Of a DNA stretch of 54,970 nucleotides, positions 40,401 through 48,860 are shown in pieces (position 1 is the first letter of the stretch; every line of letters starts with the position of its first letter). The notes below the pieces were generated by a model that saw only the letters and a list, made by a program, of their open reading frames with translations, was not told the DNA's origin and searched no databases. The stretch spans positions 1,398,173 through 1,453,142 of the forward strand of contig NW_019091385.1 of NCBI RefSeq assembly GCF_001949145.1. The letters run 5' to 3'. Position numbers and translations under genes: made by a program. Origin of the DNA: Acanthaster planci. Taxonomy: Eukaryota > Echinodermata > Asteroidea > Valvatida > Acanthasteridae.

Positions 40401-43400
40401 ACAGAGGGTGTACACGCTCGCATAGATCTGTAATCATGTACGTGCGTCATGACCTCGCATGCTGCCCTAGCCAGCTAGCAGAGCTGGACTTGTTGGTCAT
40501 TAACCGCTGTATTTGGTTTCATTAACTTCGATTACAGATCTGTTGCCAGGCGAAAAAAAAAATGCATTTTTGATGTGAAAGAGATCATTCCGAGGGACTG
40601 TAGACTGTGGTTTTGCCGCAGTCACGTAAATCTGTGCCTGGGATGGGGGGTTGAGGCATGACTGAAATCAAAAATTGTTTTGCTGTGGACATTTGAAAAG
40701 TTGGGAGGAGGGTGTGCTGGACGCCACGTGACACTTGGGGTTGCTGATACAGATGTATGTCTTATGTTTGAGTCTGAGTGCCAGATTTGAGTATTGGTTG
40801 GGTCTTCAGTTGGAGTGTGAGACCTGTACAGCAAGTCTTTAAGGCCGTGTCTCTTGTTCAGTAAAGTTTTGTAGCGGGCATAATACGATGATCAAGGCTC
40901 ATGCTTACATACATGTAATTTATTGTTTCTAAGTTACGCCTTTTCTTTCATTGTCTGCATAACCAGTTGGAATCAATGTTTTGGTCTAAAATAGTGAAAA
41001 AGCTTGGCATGTTGTATGACAGAAGCACGTTCCCACTTTGAAGGATAGCACATGTAATTATGATAATAAAAAACAGGGGTTCTATGTTTGATCCGGTTTG
41101 GTGAACAGAAAATAAAATTAAAAAAAAACCTTGCAAAGAAATTAAAAAGGAACCTAAATTATAGGCCTTTTAGCAGAAGTTGTTGGGGACTAAAAGAACT
41201 CATGGAGGGAAAGTTTTTGTGATGAAGGAAGCTCAGCAGATAACTGGGTGATTTTGAGAACTTGAGGAAAGGGTTCGTCTTGACTCTTGACAGTAGTGCC
41301 TTCCTTGTAGCTTCCTTGACAAAGTCATTAAAGGAGGATGAGATTCTTGTGGCCACATCCAAGCCACTCTTTGTCCAGATATTGGGCTTGTTTGCTCTGT
41401 TGTCTCTTGCCTTAAGCGGGACAGGGATGCACGTATGAGTCACGGCCCACCGAGGTCCAATCTAAAATAGTGCCCTCTACCGCACTCATAAGAACATTTA
41501 ACCCCTTGATGACGGGAATTTCTTCCCGAAAGCCGACTCCAAGAATTCCAGCCTCGCTTGGCCATGAAGGCCACCTGCCAAACTGCAGATTCTCAGTTTG
41601 TGGCCCTGCGTGCTCTCTTTGAATTACACGGTGAAAAGGCTCATTGTTCGGTGGCATGCAAATCTACTCAAGCTTCCATATTCCCGTTGCCTCTTTCCAA
41701 AGTGGGGACTATTGTGAAACTGGTGATTATGATGCAAATTCGGTCTTTTCATTTCTGGGCTACGCACCAAGACAATTACCATATATACAAAAGCCAGGGT
41801 CTGCCTTCTTTCACTGTGTTCACTTGAGTGTGGGCCGAGAATAATAGCTAAAAAGCGGGCTGAGGATCTCAATTTTTACAGTGGCTCTATCCTCGTCACA
41901 GCGGGAACGGGTTAACATCCCTGGTGCTTTGTTGTCAAATAAAAAGATTGATTAAAGCACGTTAGGTTCAGGGGACCTGTCTTATTCGTGATCGAAGTGT
42001 TTGTACACAGACTATACAACCTTTCCTTCATCTTTGACTTCCGTTTTAGTTTTACTGGTATATGTAGGATTCAGAATGCCTCGTATGCTTAGAAATCGCT
42101 GCTGTATCTGCAGATCAGCTGTTAGTTGCAGGTTTTATCCATTGGGTATTTTCAAGGAATATATTTGTCAAAGCTTGTTTTCTGCTGCAAGATGAGTGCG
42201 AAGGTTTTTTGTGTAAAAACTTGTATCAGCAAATTTAGGGCGAACAATTCACAAACTTTTGCACATCGTGTAGACTGCAAACGTGATTTTGGTGCAGTTG
42301 AAAAGTGCCAGACAAAGGAACATCCCGACAGAGAATCAAATGCACCGTTGGAAAAAAGCACAAAGGAAGCGCATGTGGCAGAATCGCCTGTGAGTTGGAA
42401 GAATTGAAGAGCAAAACAGAGATGCTTAAAGCAGAAAACAAAGTACTAAGGAAATTTGAGAAAAATCTAAAAAAAGCATCTAAGATTTGATAGGGCTTGT
42501 GAGGCAACCATCCCACAGGCTGTTGCACTTGGGCATATTGCAACTAGTTCAGGGACTGGAGATAAAGACATCATAAAGGTACCAGGCAAACGCGGGCATC
42601 CAAAGGTTTTTGTCAGAGTTCTTGTTGCTCAGGTGGGAAGTTCTACTTGTACCAAAGAGAATCTCTGTAAAAGAAGTCATTTGATTGAAAAAAATGAGAA
42701 AATTGGTTTCCAATAAACTTTCCAACTGAAAACTCCAGTTGAAGTACCACGGCTGGCTAGGATTTTAGGAACAGTTGGCTTGATGTCGGAGCAGGCAACT
42801 GAAAGCATTCATTCATGAATATGCAAATAAATTGGAACGCGTGTTTGTGAGTGTGCATGAACCTGAAAAGCAACAACAATTTATGTTCAGACAACATGCA
42901 ATGTACTGCTCACCTCAGTTATGAGATTTCAAAATGTAATCGTACAGGAGGAGGTGAAGATTTAGGTTTTGGAGGCTAGGGAGAGTTTTAATTACCAGTA
43001 TATGTATCACGTCTTGACTTTCACCATATATGAGTAAACCAGGATTAAAGTAGGTCACATGCAGTCAGTTCATCAGACCACTAAATGGGGTTTGTGACAA
43101 GTCTTGGGGTATCCAGTTGTCACCTTACAGCCAAGCAAGTGATCTGTATTGGTTGCTTACCAATCAGAAATATTTTGAATGAGTCATTTTTGTTAATGTA
43201 GTTGAGTTGTACATACTAGCCAAGTGTTTGTTGTTGGACATGTTCTCCAAACTAGAAACTTATTGCAAGTATTGGAAAGCATTTCATGTACATGAAGTGT
43301 GTACTTGACGTACCTGTGCACAAACCTATGAGACTGGTCTGAAAAATTCCAAGTGTTTTCTGAGTAAATGTTTCAGGATTTTCAGAGCTAAATTTCACTT

Positions 43401-46400
43401 TTTGGGTTATTTATCACTTTCTAATTGCTACTGAAACCTTTAAATGGAAAATTAGTGCACTGTGTATGTGGAATTCTCTGTAGATAAGATGTAACCTTCA
43501 ATGTAGCTTTAGAGAAGTTAAACAAAAGTAAGCTTTTACCCATTTATAGTATTTCTTTTAAAATATTTTCTAAAAAGAAAAGGACAAAAATCCCCAAACA
43601 TACCTTCCCCCAAAAATGGTTACAGACACAAATTGTTATAGTTCTGGAATTTTTAATAAGCTTGTAGGTGACCAGAGTCACTTACATTACACTCATTGTC
43701 GCGTACTTTTTCCCATGGACATATGATGATTTTAAGAGATGTTTGAACACAGGTTGATGGATCTTCGAATAATGTGCTATGTTCTGAAATGGCATGGTCA
43801 TGATGAAAGGGTCGTTTCAAAGATCACTTGTCCACATCAAGGCAATGCAAAATTACTAACATTCAAGGCCTTATCACAGTATGCACACTTTCAAGTTAAA
43901 GGCACTGAAACCTAGCCAAGTGAAGTGGCAGGTCACTGGCTACCCAACTTACCAGCTCCTCCTCAAGGACTCTTGGGGTTGGTTGCAAGTTCTGCTACCA
44001 ACTACCAACGCGCGGGCTGCCGAGCAATTCAGACATTTCTAAGAAACTGTACGACCTAATTCTTTGGGAGTGTGGATTTAAAAAAGAAATGGGGACTCCG
44101 TAAGTACGAGTATACCCATCAATGTGGACACCGCTACTCAAGAACAAATGCATGTAGGGTGTGAGTGCAAGTGTGATTACAAGCTGTAGTTGAGTCAATT
44201 TCCACGAGTACATGCATGAGGGTGAGTACCCCTGAGGGAAAACTACTTGAGTAAGAGTACTACAGCAGTACTTGTGCCTCAGGTAAACTTCATCTTAGCT
44301 AGGTAATAGATTTTTTATAGAATTCCCAATCTTGATGGAGGAATTCCTCCAAATGTTACCTGGTCTACAGTTGCATGTCTGTTTGCCAATGCTGATGCTC
44401 AATATCACCAAAGTAAAGTTAGCAATATACAATACAATACCAGTTTTATGGGAAGAATAAAATAATCTCTAACTGACATTTTTCTCTCCCTTTCATTTTC
44501 CAGTTCATCCTCTTTGCAGAAGGCGCTGTATTTGAGATGTTCCTTGCTGTCGTCTTCTTGATTGCTGATGTGAGTGTAGTGTAAATAATGCTCTTGATCA
44601 CCTGCATCGGTCCACATGTTTAATTCACATGTCCATCATGTTGGAACATGGTCATGATTCTGTCGTGTTTTCTCTTCAGTTGATGTGCTGGCTGTGTGTC
44701 TTCTCTTACTACCAGGAATTGCGGGATGGTCGAGCCCAGATACGGGTCAACTACACCATCAGGGTGAGTCACAAAAGGAATATGCACCGTTGGTTGTTGA
44801 TAAAAATTTGCCTATTTCATTATTTTGTTTGGCCCGTTGACGTCAACAAAAAAAATTTCACTTTAGGGGCGTAACGATTCATCAATGCATTGCTAATCCT
44901 GATAATTTCATGATACGGCATCACGATACAAAACTATGTTGCAATTCATGAAGGGTAGGCTTAATACACCTGAATGTGAGGGAAAATTAGAGTAAACGTG
45001 GAAAGAACGTTGAGGACAAAACAAGAAGTTGTTTACTAGGTTATGTTGTCAGTGTAAGGCTTCATTATGTGGTCCAACATAACCCCTCCATCAGCAAAAA
45101 CAAGTTCGGCAGGCTAAAAATTCTGAATCGCACCACACTTGGAAGCCACGTAATGCAGTTTGCTACCAAGAAGATTATGGAAAAATTAGTTGTAACATTT
45201 GTGGTCCAAGAGAAAGCGGAACTTCTGTGCCAATATGTCTGGGAAAAATCAGGTTGCTCAAATGATGGGAACATACATGCGCAGTCAGTCTAGTGCTGTA
45301 CCGACTTGCTGTACTTGCCGGTGAACATTCCATCGGCCCTTTTTCAGTGGTGGAACGCTAATTCTCTGATTGTGGTTGGTGGCAGGACGGGTTGACAGTG
45401 CAGTGCATGCAACTTCACGTCTAGGTCCAATGTGTATCCTGATGTGTGCATGATGCAGCGCACGCCAATAATAGTCTGCTACCATACCACTTGGGTGGTT
45501 ACGGTGTGTGCTCAAAATGTTTTCAGTTTCTCCATCGCTACCAAAACAGATTTCAGTTGCATGAAACTAGCCTGAGTTTCTGACAGTTTCATTTGAATCT
45601 GTCCTAATGTTTATGGGGCAAATGACAAAGATGACTGTAGTTTATGGATGGAAATGTGCACAAGTCACCTTGACCGTGCACTGTGCACCAGTTCAAAGTA
45701 ATCAGGGAACCATTCTTCGCACGAGGCATTTTACTGTAGACTCAGAAGTGTTACAGTGCTGCGTTTAATATGCTGTTCCCACTGGATTAAGAAGAGGCCT
45801 TATTTGCTCTTTGTACACTGCCGCCATAGGCATGGAGAGTGGCGAACTGGCAGTTTGTACAATCGCGTCAGAATCACTTTGTCCAATCACATGGTATCAA
45901 AATTAACGCTGCACAAGCAAAATTACCCTGCAATATACGCAGGAATTACAGAACCAGCTACATTTATTGTGTCAAGCTGCCAGATCGAGGCTCTGCATGC
46001 CTATGGTGACAGCGTGTAAAGAGCGAATACTACATGTAGCACTCCACAGAAATCTTCAGTGAATACTTTCGGCGAGATAAGTTACCGTGAATGCGATGTA
46101 AAAGTAATCGAGGGACCTCTGCATTTTCCAACTAGTAATTCTTCCACTGAGCCGCTGTAATTTCACTGAAAAAAGGAACAGTGGGAAGTGATGGGCCTAA
46201 TTTTAGTGTCGAACCGGACAACTATGTGAGAAACAAATGCAGTTTTGGGGGCTAGTTGTGGGGCTCATCCATATTATCATCAAAGCTGGCTGGCTCTTCT
46301 TTTCAGAATACGCAGAAAAGTCTTGAAAAACTCCACATGCATCTTTACAACTATCATCTGAGTTGGAATGGAGCGTAATTTCAGTGTATATGTAAGGTGC

Positions 46401-47010
46401 CCTGCATGTATTTATTTTTGTCACAGGATGAAATGACAACTAAGAAGACAGTAAGTAAATGTTCAGATTTTGAGGTGGGAGGAAAACCCTGGATAAATAT
46501 TCCAGGAAAACCCATAGAATCAGACAGGGACTGAAAACCCAATCTACATTGAGACCCAGGTAGGATTCGAACCCAGGCCGCGGAGGTGGGAGGGGAAGAA
46601 AGAGCTATTACACTAACATTACTCCTCAACAAGCAATGAAGGTGCCTGTTGCTGTGTGGGATTTTAATTGACCATGTGACTCTTGGAAGCTTGTAGGCCA
46701 GGAAGATAAGAAATTTGTGCTTGTAAGCAAGGGGTCATGGGTTCAAGTCCCACCTGAGGAAGCTTGTGAAAAGCAGGAGCTGCCATTGTCAACTTTTCCC
46801 AGCCATTTCAGAAACTGTAAACAGATCAATAATAACGTTGATTCAGTGCCAGACATCCAGTGTTAAACCATCCCCTTATTTTTTTGTTTTGGTTGGTTAC
46901 AGGTACCGGAAATCAGCCAATCAGAGAAGACGGATGTGACCATAGACACCAGCCAAGCCATAGATGGGCCTCCTGCCTACACTTTGCTCTACCCAGAGCC
47001 TAGAGACTAA
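22328..47010 (+). CDS. LAPTM4/5-family lysosomal tetraspan membrane protein
   Basis: Exons: 22328-22402, 35851-35911, 36917-37062, 40287-40379, 44504-44569, 44680-44763, (46427-46450, optional), 46903-47010. All joins are GT-AG and keep frame, giving 218 residues (210 without the microexon); family members are about 226-262. The N-terminus has a CCGC motif like that of LAPTM4 proteins. Four hydrophobic segments lie at about residues 17-43, 68-92, 98-125 and 126-157, with a possible N-glycosylation site NET (52-54) in the first loop. The tail begins VPEI, as in LAPTM4, and contains PPAY (206-209), a PPxY motif for NEDD4-type WW domains, overlapping YTLL (209-212), a YxxPhi lysosomal sorting signal. 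Known members act in late endosomes and lysosomes in sorting and ubiquitin-dependent trafficking. Family assignment is firm; LAPTM4 versus LAPTM5 is not resolved. Confidence 0.88.
22451..22464. repeat. Palindromic CTGTACATGTACAG at intron 1 start
   Basis: A perfect 14-base palindrome about 50 bases after the exon 1 donor, followed by a run of GTAC/CGTAC motifs to about 22,540. It is the first dense cluster of the ACATGT-type repeats that fill the gene body. Confidence 0.6.
22707..22745. repeat. Two-part hairpin
   Basis: GGACTCCCT (22707-22715) pairs with AGGGAGTCC (22737-22745). Inside, CGTAC and GTACG form a second stem around a TG loop. Confidence 0.6.
26384..26546 (+). repeat. Dispersed repeat, copy 1
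   Basis: Shares an ordered set of blocks with 36193-36346 in the same orientation: GAAAAG, TTTTCTGGA, TGTCAGTCAG/TGTCAATCAG, AAGACRCTGTT, TTTTTCTGT, ATTTGCTCA and TCTGAGA. No coding frame is conserved. This looks like an intronic dispersed repeat or part of a longer ancient element. Confidence 0.6.
28047..28232 (+). mobile_element. pogo/Tigger-like MITE
   Basis: The termini are CAGTCAAACCTCGTTAA and (reverse complement of the right end) CAGTCGAACCTCGTTAA, differing at one position. CAGT-x-x-AACCTCGTTA is the well-known terminal pattern of pogo/Tigger elements. An expected TA flank is present on the left (28045-28046) but not on the right, so the site has mutated. At 186 bases it is non-autonomous. 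Confidence 0.75.
28865..29140 (+). repeat. Intronic direct repeat, copy 1
   Basis: About 275 bases matching 29629-29905 in order and orientation. Shared blocks include CATCTGATT, TTCTATTCA, CCTATTGAATAGAACT/CCCATTGAATAGAACT, CTCATTCC, GGACAGAAAC and GCAAAATGATGG. The copies are about 490 bases apart and clearly diverged, with short indels. Confidence 0.75.
29629..29905 (+). repeat. Intronic direct repeat, copy 2
   Basis: Partner of 28865-29140. It is slightly richer in CpG near 29,845-29,860 (TTCGGGCGCGAG). The most conserved block is TATTGAATAGAACTYCATTTCA. Confidence 0.75.
30101..30270 (+). mobile_element. tRNA-derived SINE
   Basis: An A-box-like GGCAAGCTCAGTGGTCAAG (from about 30,103) and the B-box GGTTTGAGTCC (30160-30170) sit at tRNA spacing, followed by CCACCCGAG, which closes a T-arm-like stem. 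The acceptor stem does not pair well and a tail without tRNA similarity follows, so this is a SINE head and not a functional tRNA. The minus-strand 105-codon frame across it is a by-product. Confidence 0.75.
32221..32310 (+). mobile_element. hAT-like MITE fragment, copy 1
   Basis: TTAGGGGTGTAATGATTCACCCATGCA and the following CATGATG-rich sequence resemble the ends of hAT-type MITEs (AGGGGTGTAACGATTCA). A second copy lies at 44863-44955. No matching right terminus or 8-bp target duplication could be found, so this is a fragment. Confidence 0.55.
32775..32816. repeat. 18-bp GC-rich hairpin
   Basis: Arms AGGCTT-t-CTGGGCGGCCA and TGGCCGCCCAG-c-AAGCCT pair over 17 of 18 positions around the loop ATACAC. 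It is unusual in this AT-rich, CpG-poor intron. A 133-codon frame on plus (32577-32978) runs through it but looks like chance. Confidence 0.8.
33340..33560 (+). repeat. 42-bp minisatellite
   Basis: About four and a half units of GTGTTGGATTCAACACTTCC + ACAGAGTGTGAATGTTCAGAAA, 42 bases each. Each unit has internal dyads (GTGTTGGATTCAACAC). Since 42 is divisible by three, both strands stay open (100 codons on plus, 62 on minus), but there is no splice or start context. The flanks (33,240-33,330 and 33,540-33,575) carry more GTGTTGGA motifs. Confidence 0.9.
34023..34180 (+). repeat. 12-bp minisatellite, 13 units
   Basis: Thirteen units of CCAAACTCCAAG, two with T for the middle A, keep a plus frame open that would read (N/I)SKP repeats inside a 126-codon frame at 33879-34259. 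It lies within intron 1, has no similarity to a known protein outside the repeat, and the minus strand is open as well, so I treat it as satellite DNA. Confidence 0.9.
34561..34911. repeat. Dense TACATGTA repeat cluster
   Basis: Self-complementary TACATGTACATGTA strings recur at about 34,561-34,600 and 34,845-34,910. Others lie at about 25,094, 25,725-25,755, 25,890, 27,330, 27,975, 28,515, 28,990, 31,825-31,856, 49,810-49,845 and 50,006. They are much rarer before 22.4 kb and after 50.1 kb. Confidence 0.85.
35851..35911 (+). CDS. LAPTM-like gene, coding exon 2
   Basis: 61 bases between TCTGGTCTACAG and the donor GTATGT. It carries the second half of the first membrane segment (IYSLVAIGLSGYGIHSYLNY) and ends with one base of the next codon (phase 1). 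Confidence 0.85.
36193..36346 (+). repeat. Dispersed repeat, copy 2
   Basis: Partner of 26384-26546, here in intron 2. CpG survives in ACCGAGGGACCTGCGGCCGTG, which suggests a younger or less methylated copy. Confidence 0.6.
36917..37062 (+). CDS. LAPTM-like gene, coding exon 3
   Basis: 146 bases, from the acceptor TTTTAAACAG to the donor GTATGA. It encodes the first luminal loop with the NET glycosylation motif and then the second membrane segment (CVDIGLYAILMLSAILVIIG), ending KR in phase 0. Confidence 0.88.
40287..40379 (+). CDS. LAPTM-like gene, coding exon 4
   Basis: 31 codons after CTCCTTGCAG, ending at donor GTGAGA. They encode the third membrane segment, FFFIPFLVTMGMLVLLQVLV and following. 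A second possible acceptor six bases downstream (CTGCAG|C) would drop two residues (LQ) without shifting frame. Confidence 0.88.
42074..42490 (+). pseudogene. Decayed ORF cluster in intron 4, possible transposon relic
   Basis: Overlapping frames of 64, 93 and 61 codons on plus hint at a broken coding sequence. One is cysteine-rich (NRCCICRSAVSC), one has CVKTCISKF, and the last reads as a Leu/Lys/Glu coiled coil (ELEELKSKTEMLKAENKVL). Coding-like sequence seems to continue to about 42,660 with frame changes. I do not recognise the family. A DNA-transposon or other mobile-element remnant is the simplest guess given its place in an intron; it may be nothing. Confidence 0.3.
44504..44569 (+). 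CDS. LAPTM-like gene, coding exon 5
   Basis: 22 codons between TTTCATTTTCCAG and the donor GTGAGT. FILFAEGAVFEMFLAVVFLIAD leads into the fourth membrane segment; the acidic AEGAVFE stretch is the last luminal loop. The intron after it is only 110 bases. Confidence 0.87.
44680..44763 (+). CDS. LAPTM-like gene, coding exon 6
   Basis: 28 codons after TTTTCTCTTCAG, ending at donor GTGAGT. They finish the fourth membrane segment (LMCWLCVFSYY) and start the cytosolic tail (QELRDGRAQIRVNYTIR). Confidence 0.88.
44863..44955 (+). mobile_element. hAT-like MITE fragment, copy 2
   Basis: TTAGGGGCGTAACGATTCATCAATGCATTG plus downstream CATGATACGGCATCACGATAC matches 32221-32310. It lies in intron 6, about 100 bases after exon 6. 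Confidence 0.55.
46427..46450 (+). CDS. LAPTM-like gene, optional 24-nt microexon
   Basis: Eight in-frame codons (DEMTTKKT) lie between TATTTTTGTCACAG and the excellent donor GTAAGT. Including or skipping it leaves the frame unchanged. Skipping gives NYTIR-VPEI, which matches the family more directly, so it is probably an alternative or lineage-specific exon. Its antisense sequence aligns with the tail of the SINE seen at 15.5 kb, suggesting exonisation. Confidence 0.45.
46451..46640 (-). mobile_element. Antisense tRNA-derived SINE next to the microexon
   Basis: Read on the minus strand: the B-box GGTTCGAATCC (at about 46,566-46,576), then GGTCTCAATGTAGATTGGGTTTTCAGTCCC and the body CCAGGGTTTTCCTCCCACCTC, which matches 15420-15605 closely. 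An A-box-like region lies near 46,600-46,625. The tail runs into the microexon donor. Confidence 0.78.
46690..46765 (+). mobile_element. SINE head fragment (B-box)
   Basis: GTCATGGGTTCAAGTCCCACCTGAGGA carries a pol III B-box (GGTTCAAGTCC) with a T-arm-like context. The A-box is poor and no acceptor stem forms, so this is not a functional tRNA. Confidence 0.45.
46903..47010 (+). CDS. LAPTM-like gene, last coding exon
   Basis: 35 codons plus TAA (47008-47010) after TTGGTTGGTTACAG. The tail starts VPEI, has an acidic and Ser/Thr-rich middle, and ends GPPAYTLLYPEPRD. PPAY (PPxY) and YTLL (YxxPhi) overlap on the same tyrosine, so ubiquitin-ligase binding and adaptor binding could compete. Confidence 0.9.
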   Translation, partial: VPEISQSEKTDVTIDTSQAIDGPPAYTLLYPEPRD

Positions 47011-48429
47011 CCAAGGAAAGGTTTACCAAGGAAGTAGCATGTACATGTATATGCACAGGAAAGCACATTCTGCTTGAATTTAACATAAAAGTGTCATGAT
47101 CATGTGATCCTATTATTCATTGGGCTATTGTGAAGGCAGATTTGTCTGTTTGAACCTGTTCAGTGTGTCACTGGGTATTTTTTAACCTCAAATTTTGACC
47201 ATGATCAGCTGTACCATAATACGCAGCAAGAAGTTGTTAATGCAAGGCCACGTATTATTTCCTGTGTTGGTTAATACCACGTTGCACCAAGTTCAAAGTA
47301 TCCTTCTACACGTATAGCATGGTAAAATTGTTCATCAAAGTACATGTAATGAACCATGTTCACCGAAAGCAAAGTATTTCATTTGGGATGGCCCAAGCAC
47401 TGCGAACAAGCCATGACGCACAAAGTCTATTTTGTTTATAACTAATTGTGGTATTTTTTACACATCAGTGCTTAAAACACGTTCATACGCATTGCTTTTG
47501 AACACTGTAGTGGTCGTTGGCAGAATCAAGTGCAGTGGTCCAGAAATGACAATCTTGTTGTGAGATTGGGGTGGGATAGGAGTGACTTTGTCATTCACTA
47601 TTGGGGGAGGGAGGCAGAGCCGGGGGGGGGGGAATTATTGCACGGCCTAATTAAAAGTTAAGCATCACTAGAGTTGATCTTGAAGGAGACTTTATGGACA
47701 TGCAGTGAGTGGTTGGGGTGAGAGGCTGGTTAATTGATGAAGGCTGATTCAGTCTTGTGATATCATACGTGGCTCACTCTCCACTGTGCTTTGACTCAAC
47801 GACAGTACATCAGTAAACCGTCTACTTAGCCTTTGCTGTACTCTTTATTTTAAAGTTAATGCATAAAAGACCACCAAAGGACACAAAATGGTAGAGCAAG
47901 AAAACTGCAACCAAGTTCATCAACACAGCATTTGTCATGACATTCTGGTCAATGTAATCATCTGAAATCAGCCACACCGACAGTGTGGATTGTCTGTAGT
48001 GCAGTAAGCTCCAGGGCTATATGCATAGTATATTTTTGAAAAAGATATTCTATTTTTCTTCTCCTTTGTTGTCCCGAAGCATGCATGGTTCAGCCATGTT
48101 GGTCCACTGATCCCATGCTCGTGCAGGAATACCGGGCATGTGTTGTAAAATCTTATCTTTGTTGTCCAGTTTTTCAGTGCATGTGAGTTTTGTGAGTTTC
48201 TTGAAAGTGTCAGTTACATTGTTCAACTTGTAACTATTTGTATTTACGATATGGGATGATGTAGTCAGATGCAAAGTGCAGTAGTTTTTTTACTTTAGCA
48301 GTGGCTGGTGCCTATTAATTTGGCTCTAAACGATCTCTTTAATAGTGTTGAAACGTGATCAGGTGGCCGTGATCTTTAGTGAGAATTCTGAGACTGTCAT
48401 ATTATGACTGTACTTAAAACTTCATTCAT

Positions 48430-48860
48430 ATATACCTGGTTTTTCTATTCCTATTGGTCGAAACTCGTCACGTGACCATTCATTAACATTTGATAATGCC
48501 CGCTTAGAAATTATAATGCCCGCTGCATAAATCATGCGCTGGCACATGGAGACAAGACTGTTTATTCAGGTCTGATAGGTCAGGAGTCTGTGTACACGCA
48601 AACGTGCCTCGCATGTGGCAAGTTTATTAAAGGAGATTCTATTGGACAACTTTCAAAAGGAATATTCCATGAAATGGACGGGGGTGTTCAGGAAAATGAA
48701 AGTAAAGTTTTAGAACAAAATCGTTGGAAATTCATCATATATTGTCTTCTTTTTGACTCCCTGAATAAAAACGTGTTCTTGGTCAGTCTTAAACTAGTGT
48801 TTAAGACCTTGCTTGGAACAATGAACGCTGATAATGCCCTTGCCTGAGGCTCGAGCATTA
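48430..48860 (+). repeat. Possible element with repeated GATAATGCCC
   Basis: GATAATGCCC occurs at 48492-48501 and 48830-48839, with ATAATGCCCGCTG between. The block is richer in CpG than its surroundings (TTGGTCGAAACTCGTCACGTGACC near 48,459). An 85-codon frame fills part of it without recognisable similarity. It may be a dispersed repeat fragment. Confidence 0.3.

Noticed and set aside
45069-45293. 74-codon ORF in intron 6 (KNKFGRLKILNRTTLGSH...)
   Set aside because: Protein-like composition, but no known family, no splice context, and an overlapping antisense frame of similar length.
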